DNA from: Mucilaginibacter ginsenosidivorax
Lineage (GTDB): Bacteria > Bacteroidota > Bacteroidia > Sphingobacteriales > Sphingobacteriaceae
Assembly (NCBI RefSeq): GCF_007971525.1
Contig: NZ_CP042437.1
Coordinates: 4,402,001-4,466,000 of the forward strand
Length of the DNA: 64,000 nucleotides
Direction: 5' to 3'
This document shows, piece after piece, positions 14,469-23,378 of the stretch. Every line of letters starts with the position of its first letter. Position 1 is the stretch's first letter. Made by a program: the position numbers and the translations under genes. The notes under the pieces were generated by a model. That model had not been told where the DNA came from. It did not search any database and saw only the letters and a program-made list of their open reading frames with translations.

Positions 14469-17400
14469 ATGGCAGCAAAGCAGCATGGATTTATAGACAA
14501 TGAGGAAGAGCGTTTAACCGCGCTGCAATCATACCATGTGCTTGATACATTGCCCGAAGAAGAATATGACGCTATAACGCGCCTGGCATCCTATATATGC
14601 CAGGCGCCTTTAGCTTTTATCACCTTTATTGACAATCACCGGCAATGGTTTAAATCAAAAGTTGGCCTGCAGGTTGATTATATCCCCAAAACTGAATCTT
14701 TTTGCCGCCACACTATTTTGGGCGATGATATAGTTATCGTTCCGGATGCTACCAAAAATGATTTATATGCCAATACCGACCTGGTAAAAGGTGATATGGG
14801 TATTAGGTTTTATGCCAGTGCGCCTTTAATTGATCCGCAAGGTTACCGCATAGGAACTCTTTGTGTTTTTGATCGAAAAATAAAGGTTCTGAACGCCGAG
14901 CAGGAGGATGCGTTAAAAACGCTTGCCAAAGATGTGATGTCGCACCTTGAGTTGCGCAAACAAAAGCGCGAATTGGAGCGCAACCTGCAAATTCATAAAG
15001 ATTTTTACAACCTGTTTGATAGTTCGCCCGATGTTCATTGCATTATGGACAGGGATTTTAATATTGAACAAATCAATCGTTCGGTTGATACGGTTTTGGG
15101 TATAAGCCCGTATAGTGCCATTGGGCAGCCCATCTGGAACTTTTTTCCTGAAGAGGAGAGAGTTCGGACTTTGAATTTGCTTAAGGAGGGATTAGGTAAA
15201 CAACAAGGTAAATTTAATATCGAAACTGTTGTATTAACTCCTGATGAAGTTGTTAAATGGTTAAGCTGGTCTGTTAAATTCAGTGGTGATAAATGGTTTG
15301 CAAGCGGGCGCGATGTTACTTATCAAAAACACATTTCCCAGGAATTGGAACAATTGGCCCTGGTAGCCAGTAAAGTTAGTAACGGCGTTGTAATAAGCAA
15401 CGCCGCCGATGAGGTTGTTTGGGTGAATGATGCATTTGAACACATTACCGGCTTTACTTTAGCCGAGGTTAAAAATAAATGGTTGGGTGCCACGCTTAAA
15501 GGTACCGTTGTAGATGCCGCTGCAGAAGCAAAATTGCTATCGTCCATAAAAAATAAAGAATCATATGAGGTTGACCTTTTAATAACACCAAAAAGCAGCA
15601 AGCCTTTATGGGTTACAATTATTAACTCTGTTATACGTAACAGTGTTGGCGATGTTGATAAATATATCCGGGTTATTATTGATATATCGGCCCGTAAAAA
15701 AGTTGAGCAGGATCTGGAGATATTATCTTTTGCCGCCCGGAAATCGCCCGGAGGCATATTTATTCGTGATATCGAGGGGCGGTTTATGTGGATGAACCAG
15801 GCTCTTGAAGATATTATAGGTTATTCATTTGCCGAGCTGGAGGGTAAGGCAATTGGCACATCGTTGTTGGGTAAGGACTCTGACCTGAGCGTTTTTGAAG
15901 GTGCTGTGCAGGCCGTAAAAGAAAACCGGCCTTATGAGGTTGAAATAAAAGTATACAAAAAAGACGGTACGCCAATATGGGCCTGGCTATCAAACAGCCC
16001 GATTTTTAACGAAGTAGGTAAGGTTGACCGGCAGATAGGGGTAATGGTTGATATCACCGAACGCAAGAAGGCCGAAGAGGAACTTACCCTGTTATCCCTT
16101 GTGGCAAGCAAAGTTACCAGCGGTATTGTTATTAATAACAGTGAGGGCCGGGTTGAGTGGGTTAACGAAGCTTTTGAGAAAATTACCGGATACCAGATAA
16201 AAGAGGTGCGGGGAAACCACCTGGGCGACGTATTGAAAGGCGCATTAACTGACGTAGCGATTATTGAACGGGCGCGTGAGCTTTCCAGGAATAAACAATC
16301 TTTTGAGGTTGATTTACTTATATATCGCAGAGACGGACAACCTTTGTGGGTATCTGTTATCAATTCGGTAATATTGGATGCTAAAGGTAAAGTTGATAAG
16401 TATGTAGAGGTAATTATTGATATTACTGAGAAAAAGAAGGCCGAGATTCAATTAATTGCCGCCAAAGAAGAGGCACTGCAGCTGAGCCGGGCCAAGGATA
16501 TGTTTATATCGGTAATGAGCCACGAAATCCGTACGCCGCTAAATGCAGTTATTGGTATGTCGCACCTGTTGATGGACGAAGATCCGTTGGAATCGCAAAA
16601 GGAAAACCTGGCTATTCTTAAATTTTCGGCCGAAAATTTATTGACTTTGATTAATGATGTGCTCGATTTTGCCAAGATGGAAACAGGCAACGTTGAACTT
16701 GAACACGTACGTCTCGACCTGCGCGATATGGTACAGAGCATCAACAATTCATTGCAATACAAAGCAGTGGAAAAAAATATATATCTTAGCAGAAGCATCG
16801 ATGACGATGTACCGTCAGTTGTTTTAGGCGACCGGACCCGTTTAAGCCAGATTATATTAAACCTGGTAAGCAACGCGGTTAAGTTTACTGATAAAGGTGG
16901 TGTTAATGTCGATTTAAAGGTAATACAAGAAACTGATAAGGATGTAAGGATCAGGTTTTCGATCGCAGATACAGGAATAGGTATTGCCCCCGACAAAATA
17001 AATGTGATATTTGAGCAATTTAAACAAGCCGAAGCTGATACTACGCGTAAATATGGGGGCACCGGCTTAGGCCTGGCGATTAGTAAACGCCTTATCGAGC
17101 TGCATGATTCGCGTATAAATGTAGATAGTGTGCCGGGGCAGGGTTCCACCTTTTGGTTTACCATTACTTTTGACAAAGCAGATAAGCAATTAAATACCAA
17201 TAATAATAAAGTGGAAGAAGGATTAAAAATTAACGTTTTAGTAGTTGATGACAACCAGATAAACCGGTTATTAATTAATAAAATCCTTAAAAAATGGGGC
17301 GCCGATGCCGATTTTGCCGAAAATGGGCTTGAGGCAGTAAATAAGGTGACAGCCAATCAAAACTATAACGTAGTTTTAATGGATATACACATGCCCGAAA

Positions 17401-17600
17401 TGGGTGGGTTAGAAGCTACCCAGGTTATCCGTTCAAATCCCGAACCATATTTTCAGCAATTACCTATTATTGCTTTAACCGCATCTATGCTAAGTAACCA
17501 AATGGGCGAAATAGATAATGCCGGCATGAACGATTATATCCTGAAACCATTTGATCCAAAAATACTTTTCGAGAAATTGAGCCGGTATCAGCATCAATAG
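14469..17600 (+). CDS. Hybrid histidine kinase: GAF, four PAS, HisKA, HATPase, REC
   Basis: A 1043-aa soluble sensor without membrane segments. GAF (about 15-165, FITFIDNHRQWFKSKVGL) is followed by PAS modules at about 170-285, 290-410, 415-535 and 540-660, each of the last three ending in DI(S/T)xxKKxE linkers. HisKA has the phosphorylated His H685 in MSHEIRTPLNAVIG. HATPase shows NLVSNAVKF, ADTGIGI and YGGTGLGLAISK. The REC domain (about 920-1040) carries phospho-acceptor D972 in VLMDIHMPEMGG. PAS2 and PAS4 are notably alike (VVWVNDAFEHITG / VEWVNEAFEKITG; PLWVTIINSVI / PLWVSVINSVI), an internal duplication. It abuts glyA with no gap and probably shares its transcript. The stimulus is unknown; cofactor-binding PAS modules would suggest redox or light sensing. 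Confidence 0.93.
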   Translation: MAAKQHGFIDNEEERLTALQSYHVLDTLPEEEYDAITRLASYICQAPLAFITFIDNHRQWFKSKVGLQVDYIPKTESFCRHTILGDDIVIVPDATKNDLYANTDLVKGDMGIRFYASAPLIDPQGYRIGTLCVFDRKIKVLNAEQEDALKTLAKDVMSHLELRKQKRELERNLQIHKDFYNLFDSSPDVHCIMDRDFNIEQINRSVDTVLGISPYSAIGQPIWNFFPEEERVRTLNLLKEGLGKQQGKFNIETVVLTPDEVVKWLSWSVKFSGDKWFASGRDVTYQKHISQELEQLALVASKVSNGVVISNAADEVVWVNDAFEHITGFTLAEVKNKWLGATLKGTVVDAAAEAKLLSSIKNKESYEVDLLITPKSSKPLWVTIINSVIRNSVGDVDKYIRVIIDISARKKVEQDLEILSFAARKSPGGIFIRDIEGRFMWMNQALEDIIGYSFAELEGKAIGTSLLGKDSDLSVFEGAVQAVKENRPYEVEIKVYKKDGTPIWAWLSNSPIFNEVGKVDRQIGVMVDITERKKAEEELTLLSLVASKVTSGIVINNSEGRVEWVNEAFEKITGYQIKEVRGNHLGDVLKGALTDVAIIERARELSRNKQSFEVDLLIYRRDGQPLWVSVINSVILDAKGKVDKYVEVIIDITEKKKAEIQLIAAKEEALQLSRAKDMFISVMSHEIRTPLNAVIGMSHLLMDEDPLESQKENLAILKFSAENLLTLINDVLDFAKMETGNVELEHVRLDLRDMVQSINNSLQYKAVEKNIYLSRSIDDDVPSVVLGDRTRLSQIILNLVSNAVKFTDKGGVNVDLKVIQETDKDVRIRFSIADTGIGIAPDKINVIFEQFKQAEADTTRKYGGTGLGLAISKRLIELHDSRINVDSVPGQGSTFWFTITFDKADKQLNTNNNKVEEGLKINVLVVDDNQINRLLINKILKKWGADADFAENGLEAVNKVTANQNYNVVLMDIHMPEMGGLEATQVIRSNPEPYFQQLPIIALTASMLSNQMGEIDNAGMNDYILKPFDPKILFEKLSRYQHQ

Positions 17601-17630
17601 GTCCCCCCAACCCTCTGAAGGGGAGCTAAA
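17601..17630. repeat. C/G-rich palindromic repeat fragment
   Basis: CCCCCCAACCCTCTGAAGGGG directly follows the kinase stop. It resembles the left part of the 96-bp insertion in miaB (44525-44620), and a related hairpin follows sdaA (62462-62475). The rest of the spacer to 17730 has no feature. Confidence 0.5.
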
Positions 17631-17730
17631 TAAACGCTGCCGCAAGCAAATGCTGCCGCGCGCTTCCAGCTCGTGGCTATACTTATTTTCAGCTTTCAGC
17701 GGAACTTACTACGAGGCGCTGCTTAATCAC

Positions 17731-18447
17731 CTAAACCGCATATGCAATAGTAGCGATACTTAGCTTCAAGCCAGGCACTTTCAATAACTCTATCCCGCAG
17801 GCCTCCAGGGTTGATCCTGTAGTTACAACATCATCTACCAACAAAACGTGCTTGCCTTCCAGTATTTCCGGTTTAGCAACAGCAAATACTTCCTGCATGT
17901 TTTCAAACCGGGCAAAACGCGATTTATGGGTTTGAGTAGCAGTGGCAACCTTCCGTATTAAATTATCCAATTCAACGTTAGCGGTCAACTTATCAGCCAA
18001 GCCATCTGCAAAACAAGCGCTTTGATTGTAGCCGCGCTCTTTTAAACGTTTTTTATGCAGGGGCACGGGAATAATATAATCTACGGCATTAAAAATAGGG
18101 TTCTCTTTTAATTGGGTGCCGGCAATGTTCCCGGCAAGGTTACCAATCTGTTTCATGCCGCTGTATTTAAAATGGTGCATGAGGTTTTGCACATTGCCGC
18201 CTTTATTAAAAAAATAGAGGGCGTAGGCAGCCTCAACCTTTAATTTGCCATAAAACTGTTGTGCAACAATGTTATCTGGCTGTGTATGAAAATTTGTAAA
18301 CGGCAAATTATACCGGCAATCCGAACAAATGATATGCTCACCGGCTACCAGGCTGGCATTACATGCAGGGCAAAGCTGAGGGAAAAACAGCGAAACAAAA
18401 TCGGCAAGGTAGCCGCCTGGTAATTTCATGGCCTTAATGTAAGGCAC
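17731..18447 (-). CDS. comF: ComF family protein
   Basis: A 238-aa protein. The N-terminus has a zinc-ribbon (FPQLCPACNASL... IICSDCRYNLPF, four Cys) and the C-terminus a PRTase domain with the PRPP loop VLLVDDVVTTGSTLEACG. ComF proteins support DNA uptake in transformation and may act with a helicase at the inner membrane. The start lies six bases past the stop of rlmN on the same strand, so both form a unit. The element-borne PRTase at 4842 lacks the zinc ribbon and has a shorter, different body. Confidence 0.92.
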   Translation of the reverse strand: MPYIKAMKLPGGYLADFVSLFFPQLCPACNASLVAGEHIICSDCRYNLPFTNFHTQPDNIVAQQFYGKLKVEAAYALYFFNKGGNVQNLMHHFKYSGMKQIGNLAGNIAGTQLKENPIFNAVDYIIPVPLHKKRLKERGYNQSACFADGLADKLTANVELDNLIRKVATATQTHKSRFARFENMQEVFAVAKPEILEGKHVLLVDDVVTTGSTLEACGIELLKVPGLKLSIATIAYAV

Positions 18448-18453
18448 ATTTTT

Positions 18454-19521
18454 TTAAACTTCTACAGTTTTTGATTTTTCTTTAATGGCAAGCTGACCAC
18501 ATGCTGCGTCGATATCTTTACCGCGGCTACGGCGAAGGTGGGTATTGATACCTTGTTTGGTTAAATAATTGGCAAAAGCCTCTACTTTATCCTCATCGGC
18601 ATTAATATAGCTTGCGAAGGAGATTGGATTATATTCGATGATATTTACTTTGCAAGGCAGGTGCTTACAGAATTTGGCAAGCTCCATAGCATCCTGTATA
18701 CCATCATTTACACCGTCAAAAATAATATACTCGTATGTTACCGGGTTTTTAGTTTTGGCGTAATAGTATTTAAGGGCTTCGGCAAGCGCTTTTAACGAGT
18801 TTTGCTCGTTAATGGGCATAATTGTGTTACGCTTTTCGTCGTTAGCGGCATGTAACGAAAGTGCAAGGTTAAACTTTACTTCATCATCTCCCAGTTTTTT
18901 TATCATTTTGGCTATGCCCGCTGTTGATACGGTGATACGCTTTGGCGACATGTTTAGGCCATCCTCGGCGGTGATGCGCTCTATCGAGTCTATTACATTT
19001 TTGTAATTAAGTAATGGTTCGCCCATGCCCATGTATACAATGTTTGATAACGGGATGCCGTAATTTTCGCGGGCTTGCTGGTCAATAAGTACAACCTGGT
19101 CGTATATTTCGTCAGGATTAAGGTTTCTTTTACGCTCCATATACCCCGTAGCGCAAAATTTACATGTAAGGCTGCAACCCACCTGAGACGACACACAAGC
19201 CGTCATTCGGCCGGGAGTTGGAATTAAAACACCCTCAATTAGGTGAGTATCGTGTAAAATAAAAGAATTTTTTATAGTTTTATCAGCACTAACCTGTGAT
19301 GTGTTTATTTTAACGTTGTTGATAACAAAGTTTTCATCAAGTTTAGTGCGCAGTTCTTTTGAAATATTGCTCATTTCATTAAATGAGAAACATGATTTTT
19401 TCCAAAGCCATTCATAAACTTGCTTAGCTCTGAAACTTTTTTCGTCCATACGAATAAAATGTTCCTGTAAAGCGTTCAAACTCAGGCTGCGGATGTCTAT
19501 TTTGTTTTTTGCAATATTCAC
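18454..19521 (-). CDS. rlmN: 23S rRNA (adenine-2503-C2)-methyltransferase
   Basis: A 355-aa radical-SAM enzyme that methylates C2 of A2503 in 23S rRNA and A37 of some tRNAs. The [4Fe-4S] triad is C116, C120 and C123 in CSLTCKFC. The methyl-carrying Cys is C341 in RGKDIDAACGQLA, close to the C-terminus as usual. The motif MGMGEPLLNYKNV binds SAM. The ATG at 19521 is preceded by a 154-base divergent spacer shared with the amidohydrolase gene. Confidence 0.96.
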   Translation of the reverse strand: MNIAKNKIDIRSLSLNALQEHFIRMDEKSFRAKQVYEWLWKKSCFSFNEMSNISKELRTKLDENFVINNVKINTSQVSADKTIKNSFILHDTHLIEGVLIPTPGRMTACVSSQVGCSLTCKFCATGYMERKRNLNPDEIYDQVVLIDQQARENYGIPLSNIVYMGMGEPLLNYKNVIDSIERITAEDGLNMSPKRITVSTAGIAKMIKKLGDDEVKFNLALSLHAANDEKRNTIMPINEQNSLKALAEALKYYYAKTKNPVTYEYIIFDGVNDGIQDAMELAKFCKHLPCKVNIIEYNPISFASYINADEDKVEAFANYLTKQGINTHLRRSRGKDIDAACGQLAIKEKSKTVEV

Positions 19522-19675
19522 GTTGCAAAGGTACTTAATTTAAAAAAATGTTTTTCTTTTTTAAAGTCATTCTTTTTGATGGTAAAAAAACAATAACTAA
19601 AAGTTAATTGTATTGATTTGAACTGGGCATATTTTAGAAAACGTTTTTAGACAGATACCAAAGTTTAACAGATGA

Positions 19676-20842
19676 ATGAAAAGTTTTAGAGCCGATTACG
19701 TTTTTCCAGTTTATGCCGATCCGATTAAGAATGGAATTGTTACCGTTGATGATGTTGGTAAAATAATTTCGGTTACAGATTCAAGCAACCCTCCAAATGG
19801 CCCCATAGAAAATGTTAGCGGTATTATTTGCCCGGGATTTGTAAACACCCATTGCCACATTGAACTTTCTCATCTAAAAAACAAAATTAAAACAGGCGGT
19901 GGCCTGGTTTCCTTTATAAAAGAAGTTCAGGCTTTCAGAAATTCCGATGAGCAACAAGTAGCCGGGGCTATTGAAAAGGCCGATCAGGAAATGTACAATA
20001 ATGGCATTGTTGCTGTTGGCGATATTTCAAATACCAATTTAAGTATTCCGGTTAAAGCAAAAAGCAAATTATACTACCATACTTTTGTAGAAACTTTTGG
20101 TTTTTTACCGCAAAATGCCGCTGATGTTTTTGATAAGGCGACAGCATTGCTGAGCGAGTTTAAACCCCAATCTGTTTCGGTGACTCCGCATGCTCCTTAT
20201 TCGGTTTCAAAGGAGTTGTTTAAGCTTATCAGGAAACATAGCGAAGAGGGGCATAACCTCATCAGTATCCACAACCAGGAGTGCGAAGACGAAAACAAGT
20301 TTTATCGCTATAAACTCGGCGGATTTTTAGACCTGTACCAATATTTTGGTATCGATATCAGTTTTTTTAAGCCACAGGCGCGCAATTCGGTGCAATCAGT
20401 AATACCGCTGCTTACTAATAAGCAAAAGGTTTTGCTTGTGCACAATACCTGCACCAACTTAAAGGACATCTATTTCATTAAACGTTTTGACCGTAAAGTG
20501 AATTTTTGTTTTTGCCCTAATGCCAACATGTATATTGAAGGCAAACTGCCCAAAATTGAACTTTTTGTTGACCAGGGTTTTAATATTACCCTGGGCACCG
20601 ATAGTTTGGCATCCAATGATAGCTTATGCATATTGAGCGAAATGCGTGTTATTCAAAAAAAATTCCCTGCTTTAAGTACCGAAAGATTAATAAAATGGGG
20701 CACCCTTAATGGCGCTGAGTTTTTAGGCATCGATGACGAAAAAGGCTCGTTACAAGTTGGCAAAATTCCAGGGCTTAACTTGATAACAGGGCTTGATGGT
20801 TTGAAGATAACACCGGAGAGTAAAGTTAAGAAGTTGATTTAG
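19676..20842 (+). CDS. Amidohydrolase-family deaminase-like enzyme
   Basis: A 388-aa metal-dependent hydrolase of the TIM-barrel amidohydrolase superfamily. Metal ligands are visible in order: NTHCHIELSHL, VTPHAPYSVS, SIHNQECEDE and LGTDSLASND. The final Asp and the C-terminal NGAEFLGIDDEKGSLQVGKI strand match the TrzA/SsnA/aminofutalosine-deaminase branch. Substrate is likely a nucleoside or guanine-like compound, but sequence alone does not decide. It starts at the second of two overlapping ATGs; the first is in another frame. Confidence 0.85.
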   Translation: MKSFRADYVFPVYADPIKNGIVTVDDVGKIISVTDSSNPPNGPIENVSGIICPGFVNTHCHIELSHLKNKIKTGGGLVSFIKEVQAFRNSDEQQVAGAIEKADQEMYNNGIVAVGDISNTNLSIPVKAKSKLYYHTFVETFGFLPQNAADVFDKATALLSEFKPQSVSVTPHAPYSVSKELFKLIRKHSEEGHNLISIHNQECEDENKFYRYKLGGFLDLYQYFGIDISFFKPQARNSVQSVIPLLTNKQKVLLVHNTCTNLKDIYFIKRFDRKVNFCFCPNANMYIEGKLPKIELFVDQGFNITLGTDSLASNDSLCILSEMRVIQKKFPALSTERLIKWGTLNGAEFLGIDDEKGSLQVGKIPGLNLITGLDGLKITPESKVKKLI

Positions 20843-20843
20843 T

Positions 20844-20953
20844 TGGATTAGGTTGATTGAGTTGAATTAAGTTATTTTGCATGTTGAGAACGGTTAGTCG
20901 TTTAAAGTTTTTAACTACTCACCTAATCAACTTAATCTAACTCAATCAACCAC
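20844..20953. repeat. Imperfect 22-bp inverted repeat after the amidohydrolase gene
   Basis: GTTGATTGAGTTGAATTAAG (about 20851-20870) faces CTTAATCTAACTCAATCAAC (about 20932-20951), with two differences. It starts immediately after the stop codon and ends just before acyP. The same layout, palindromic low-complexity sequence directly after a stop, recurs at several places in this window. Confidence 0.65.
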
Positions 20954-20955
20954 AA

Positions 20956-21234
20956 ATGAAACATCTCAATATAACAGTTAAAGGCAAGGTACAGGGCGTT
21001 TCCTTTCGTAAATCAACCAAGGCTACGGCCGATCAGTTGGGCGTAAAGGGCTTTATTTTAAATGAGCCAAACGGCGACGTGTTTATTGAAGCCGAGGGCG
21101 ATGATTTTGCGATGGAAATGTTTATGGATTGGTGCAATGAAGGCCCTGAATATGGCGAAGTAACTTCTGTAGAAACCCATGAGGGCGAATTAAAAAACTA
21201 TCGTAATTTTGAGGTTGTAAAAAGGCGGCCGTAA
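20956..21234 (+). CDS. acyP: Acylphosphatase
   Basis: A 92-aa enzyme that hydrolyses acyl phosphates such as acetyl or carbamoyl phosphate. The signature VKGKVQGVSFRKST contains the phosphate-binding loop with catalytic Arg, and GFILNEPNGDVFIEAEG contains the conserved Asn. The length is typical. A flippase gene follows after 33 bases in the same direction. Confidence 0.92.
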   Translation: MKHLNITVKGKVQGVSFRKSTKATADQLGVKGFILNEPNGDVFIEAEGDDFAMEMFMDWCNEGPEYGEVTSVETHEGELKNYRNFEVVKRRP

Positions 21235-21267
21235 TTTTTACGGATAGCAAATTAATTACATTCAACA

Positions 21268-22767
21268 TTGTCAACCGCTAAAAAATTTGCCGGGCAAACG
21301 GCCATCTACGGCTTAAGCACTATCATTTCCCGGATGATTTATTTTGTGCTTACGCCAATTTATACCCGCACGCTTTCGGTAGGGAGTAATGGCATATTTA
21401 CTACAATGTATGGTAACGCTTCTATAGTAAATGCTGTATTAGCATTTGGTATGGAAACTACCTACTTCCGGTATCTGCAAAAAAGGGCCGATGATAAGCA
21501 ACAGGTTTATAATAATGCGTTTGGCGTAGTCATTGTGGTTGCGCTAGTATTCATGCTTTTTAGCTTTTTATTTTTAGATAGTATTATTAACTATATGCAG
21601 GCGGGCGTAAAAGCTGACCATGCAGACTATGCTTTCTATGTTAAAAATTTCCTGGTGATACTGGTGTGCGATGCTTTTTGTGTTATACCATTCGCCAAGA
21701 TCAGGGCAGATGGGCGGCCGGTTAAATATGCATTTATTAAATGCACCAACATTCTGTTTGTAATGTTGCTTAACCTCTTCTTTTTATTTGGCGTGCCTTT
21801 TATTATTAAGCATCAGCTACCTGGCGCTCATTGGATGGTTGGCTGGTACCGACCGCATTGGGTTGGTTATGTTTTTTTAGCCAATGCTATTGCAAGTATT
21901 TTAACTATTGTTTTGTTGCTTCCCGAAGTGTTGAAATTGCGGTTAAAATTTGATGGTACCATGTTCAAGGATATGTTTGTATACAGCTGGCCTGTATTGG
22001 TAGCCAACATTTCGTTTATCATCAACGAATCGGTAGATAAAGCTATGCTTAAACAAATGCTGCCAGCAGCCATTGGCGATCAGCAGGTGGGGATTTATGG
22101 CACCTGCGCTAAAATAGCATTGTTCCTGAGTTTGTTTATTCAAGCATTTAGATTAGGTGCCGAGCCTTTCTTTTTCAGCCATTCAAAAAATAAAAACTCC
22201 GGCGAAACCTATGCCCGTATCATGACTTATTTTGTAATTGCCATGGCAATGATATGTGTTGCACTTACAGCCAATATCAATATTTTAGCCACCTTTATAT
22301 TTGGCAGGCACACTGTGCACAATCAGTATTGGTTGGGGTTGGGCGTTGTGCCGCTATTGTTATTTGGCTATGTGAGCCTTGGTATTTATGTAAACCTTTC
22401 GGTATGGTATAAGCTTTCCGATCAAACAAAGTATGGCCTTTACATCTCAGGAATCGGCGCTATATTAACGCTTATTTTAAACTGGATATTCATTCCAAAA
22501 TACAGCTATATGGCATCGGCGTGGGTATCGTTAATTGCCTACGCAACCATGATGGTTTTATCATACCTGTGGGGGCAAAAAAACTATCCTATTCCCTATA
22601 ATCTTAAAAAGTGCCTGGCGTACGTTTTAATATCGATAACGTTGGTATATCTTTCATTTTCGGTATTCAATCATAATGTTTTTGTGGGGAATGGGCTTTT
22701 TCTGTTATTTGCCTCAGGCGCATTTTATTTTGAACAAAAAGAACTAAAGATTATCTTTAAAAGATGA
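21268..22767 (+). CDS. Polysaccharide/oligosaccharide flippase
   Basis: A 499-aa integral membrane protein with about 12-14 hydrophobic segments, of the MOP/Wzx exporter type that flips lipid-linked glycans across the inner membrane. The N-terminus (AGQTAIYGLSTIISRMIYFVLTPIYTRTLS) is the family signature. The start is TTG at 21268; no ATG lies between it and the conserved first helix. The dut gene overlaps its stop by four bases, so they are coupled. Confidence 0.88.
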   Translation: MSTAKKFAGQTAIYGLSTIISRMIYFVLTPIYTRTLSVGSNGIFTTMYGNASIVNAVLAFGMETTYFRYLQKRADDKQQVYNNAFGVVIVVALVFMLFSFLFLDSIINYMQAGVKADHADYAFYVKNFLVILVCDAFCVIPFAKIRADGRPVKYAFIKCTNILFVMLLNLFFLFGVPFIIKHQLPGAHWMVGWYRPHWVGYVFLANAIASILTIVLLLPEVLKLRLKFDGTMFKDMFVYSWPVLVANISFIINESVDKAMLKQMLPAAIGDQQVGIYGTCAKIALFLSLFIQAFRLGAEPFFFSHSKNKNSGETYARIMTYFVIAMAMICVALTANINILATFIFGRHTVHNQYWLGLGVVPLLLFGYVSLGIYVNLSVWYKLSDQTKYGLYISGIGAILTLILNWIFIPKYSYMASAWVSLIAYATMMVLSYLWGQKNYPIPYNLKKCLAYVLISITLVYLSFSVFNHNVFVGNGLFLLFASGAFYFEQKELKIIFKR

Positions 22768-23198
22768 CCATCAGCATAATTAACAAATCGAACAATAGCT
22801 TACCTGCTTACGAAACGGCGCATGCCGCGGGTATGGATTTAAGGGCCAACCTGGAACAATCCATCAGGTTAAACCCTATGGAGCGTAAATTGGTGCCAAC
22901 AGGTCTGTATATCGAGTTACCTATAGGTTTTGAAGCGCAGATACGGCCACGTAGTGGTTTGGCGTTCAAGCATGGTATAGGTATTGTTAATTCGCCGGGG
23001 ACTATTGACGCTGATTACCGGGGCGAAATAAAGGTATTGCTCATTAATTTTGGTGCAGAATCATTTGAGATTAATCATGGCGACAGGATAGCCCAGATGA
23101 TAGTTGCTAAGCACGAAACCGTAAGTTGGACCCAGGTTGAGGTATTGAATGATACCACAAGGGGCGAAGGTGGTTTTGGACATACAGCGGTAAAATAG
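22764..23198 (+). CDS. dut: dUTP diphosphatase
   Basis: A 144-aa dUTPase converting dUTP to dUMP and pyrophosphate, keeping uracil out of DNA and feeding dTMP synthesis. The five motifs are present: AGMDLRA, PRSGLAFKHGIG, NSPGTIDADYRGEIKV, RIAQM and the C-terminal RGEGGFGHTA arm. The enzyme is trimeric in the family. Its ATG overlaps the flippase stop (ATGA). The stop codon is directly followed by an inverted-repeat sequence. Confidence 0.97.
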   Translation: MTISIINKSNNSLPAYETAHAAGMDLRANLEQSIRLNPMERKLVPTGLYIELPIGFEAQIRPRSGLAFKHGIGIVNSPGTIDADYRGEIKVLLINFGAESFEINHGDRIAQMIVAKHETVSWTQVEVLNDTTRGEGGFGHTAVK

Positions 23199-23378
23199 AA
23201 TCAAGAGGTTAGAGTCAAGAATCAAGACTTTTTGAAATTGGTGAGAAGGCAAAATGAGCAATTTAGTGTAGATTTGAATATGATGGATAAGAGCTTAAGA
23301 CCTGGAAATACGATAAACAAGATGTGGCGGTCGCAAATTGCAGCTGTCTTGCTTCTTGGTTCTTGGTTCCTGCCTCTT
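23199..23378. repeat. TCAAGA-type inverted repeat spanning the dut - TPR junction
   Basis: The left arm (23199-23228, AATCAAGAGGTTAGAGTCAAG...) and the right arm (about 23346-23378, GTCTTGCTTCTTGGTTCTTG...) are imperfect inverses. The left arm abuts the dut stop; the right arm lies in the codons of the downstream signal peptide. The same sequence family occurs at 27.1, 45.3 and 53.1 kb. Confidence 0.6.

Noticed and set aside
17731..18447. ComF as a partner of the element's PRTase
   Set aside because: It lies on the host chromosome beside rlmN, outside the element, with a different domain layout.
19676..20842. Aminofutalosine deaminase of a futalosine menaquinone pathway
   Set aside because: Motifs fit the wider TrzA/SsnA branch but no neighbouring menaquinone gene supports the specific call.
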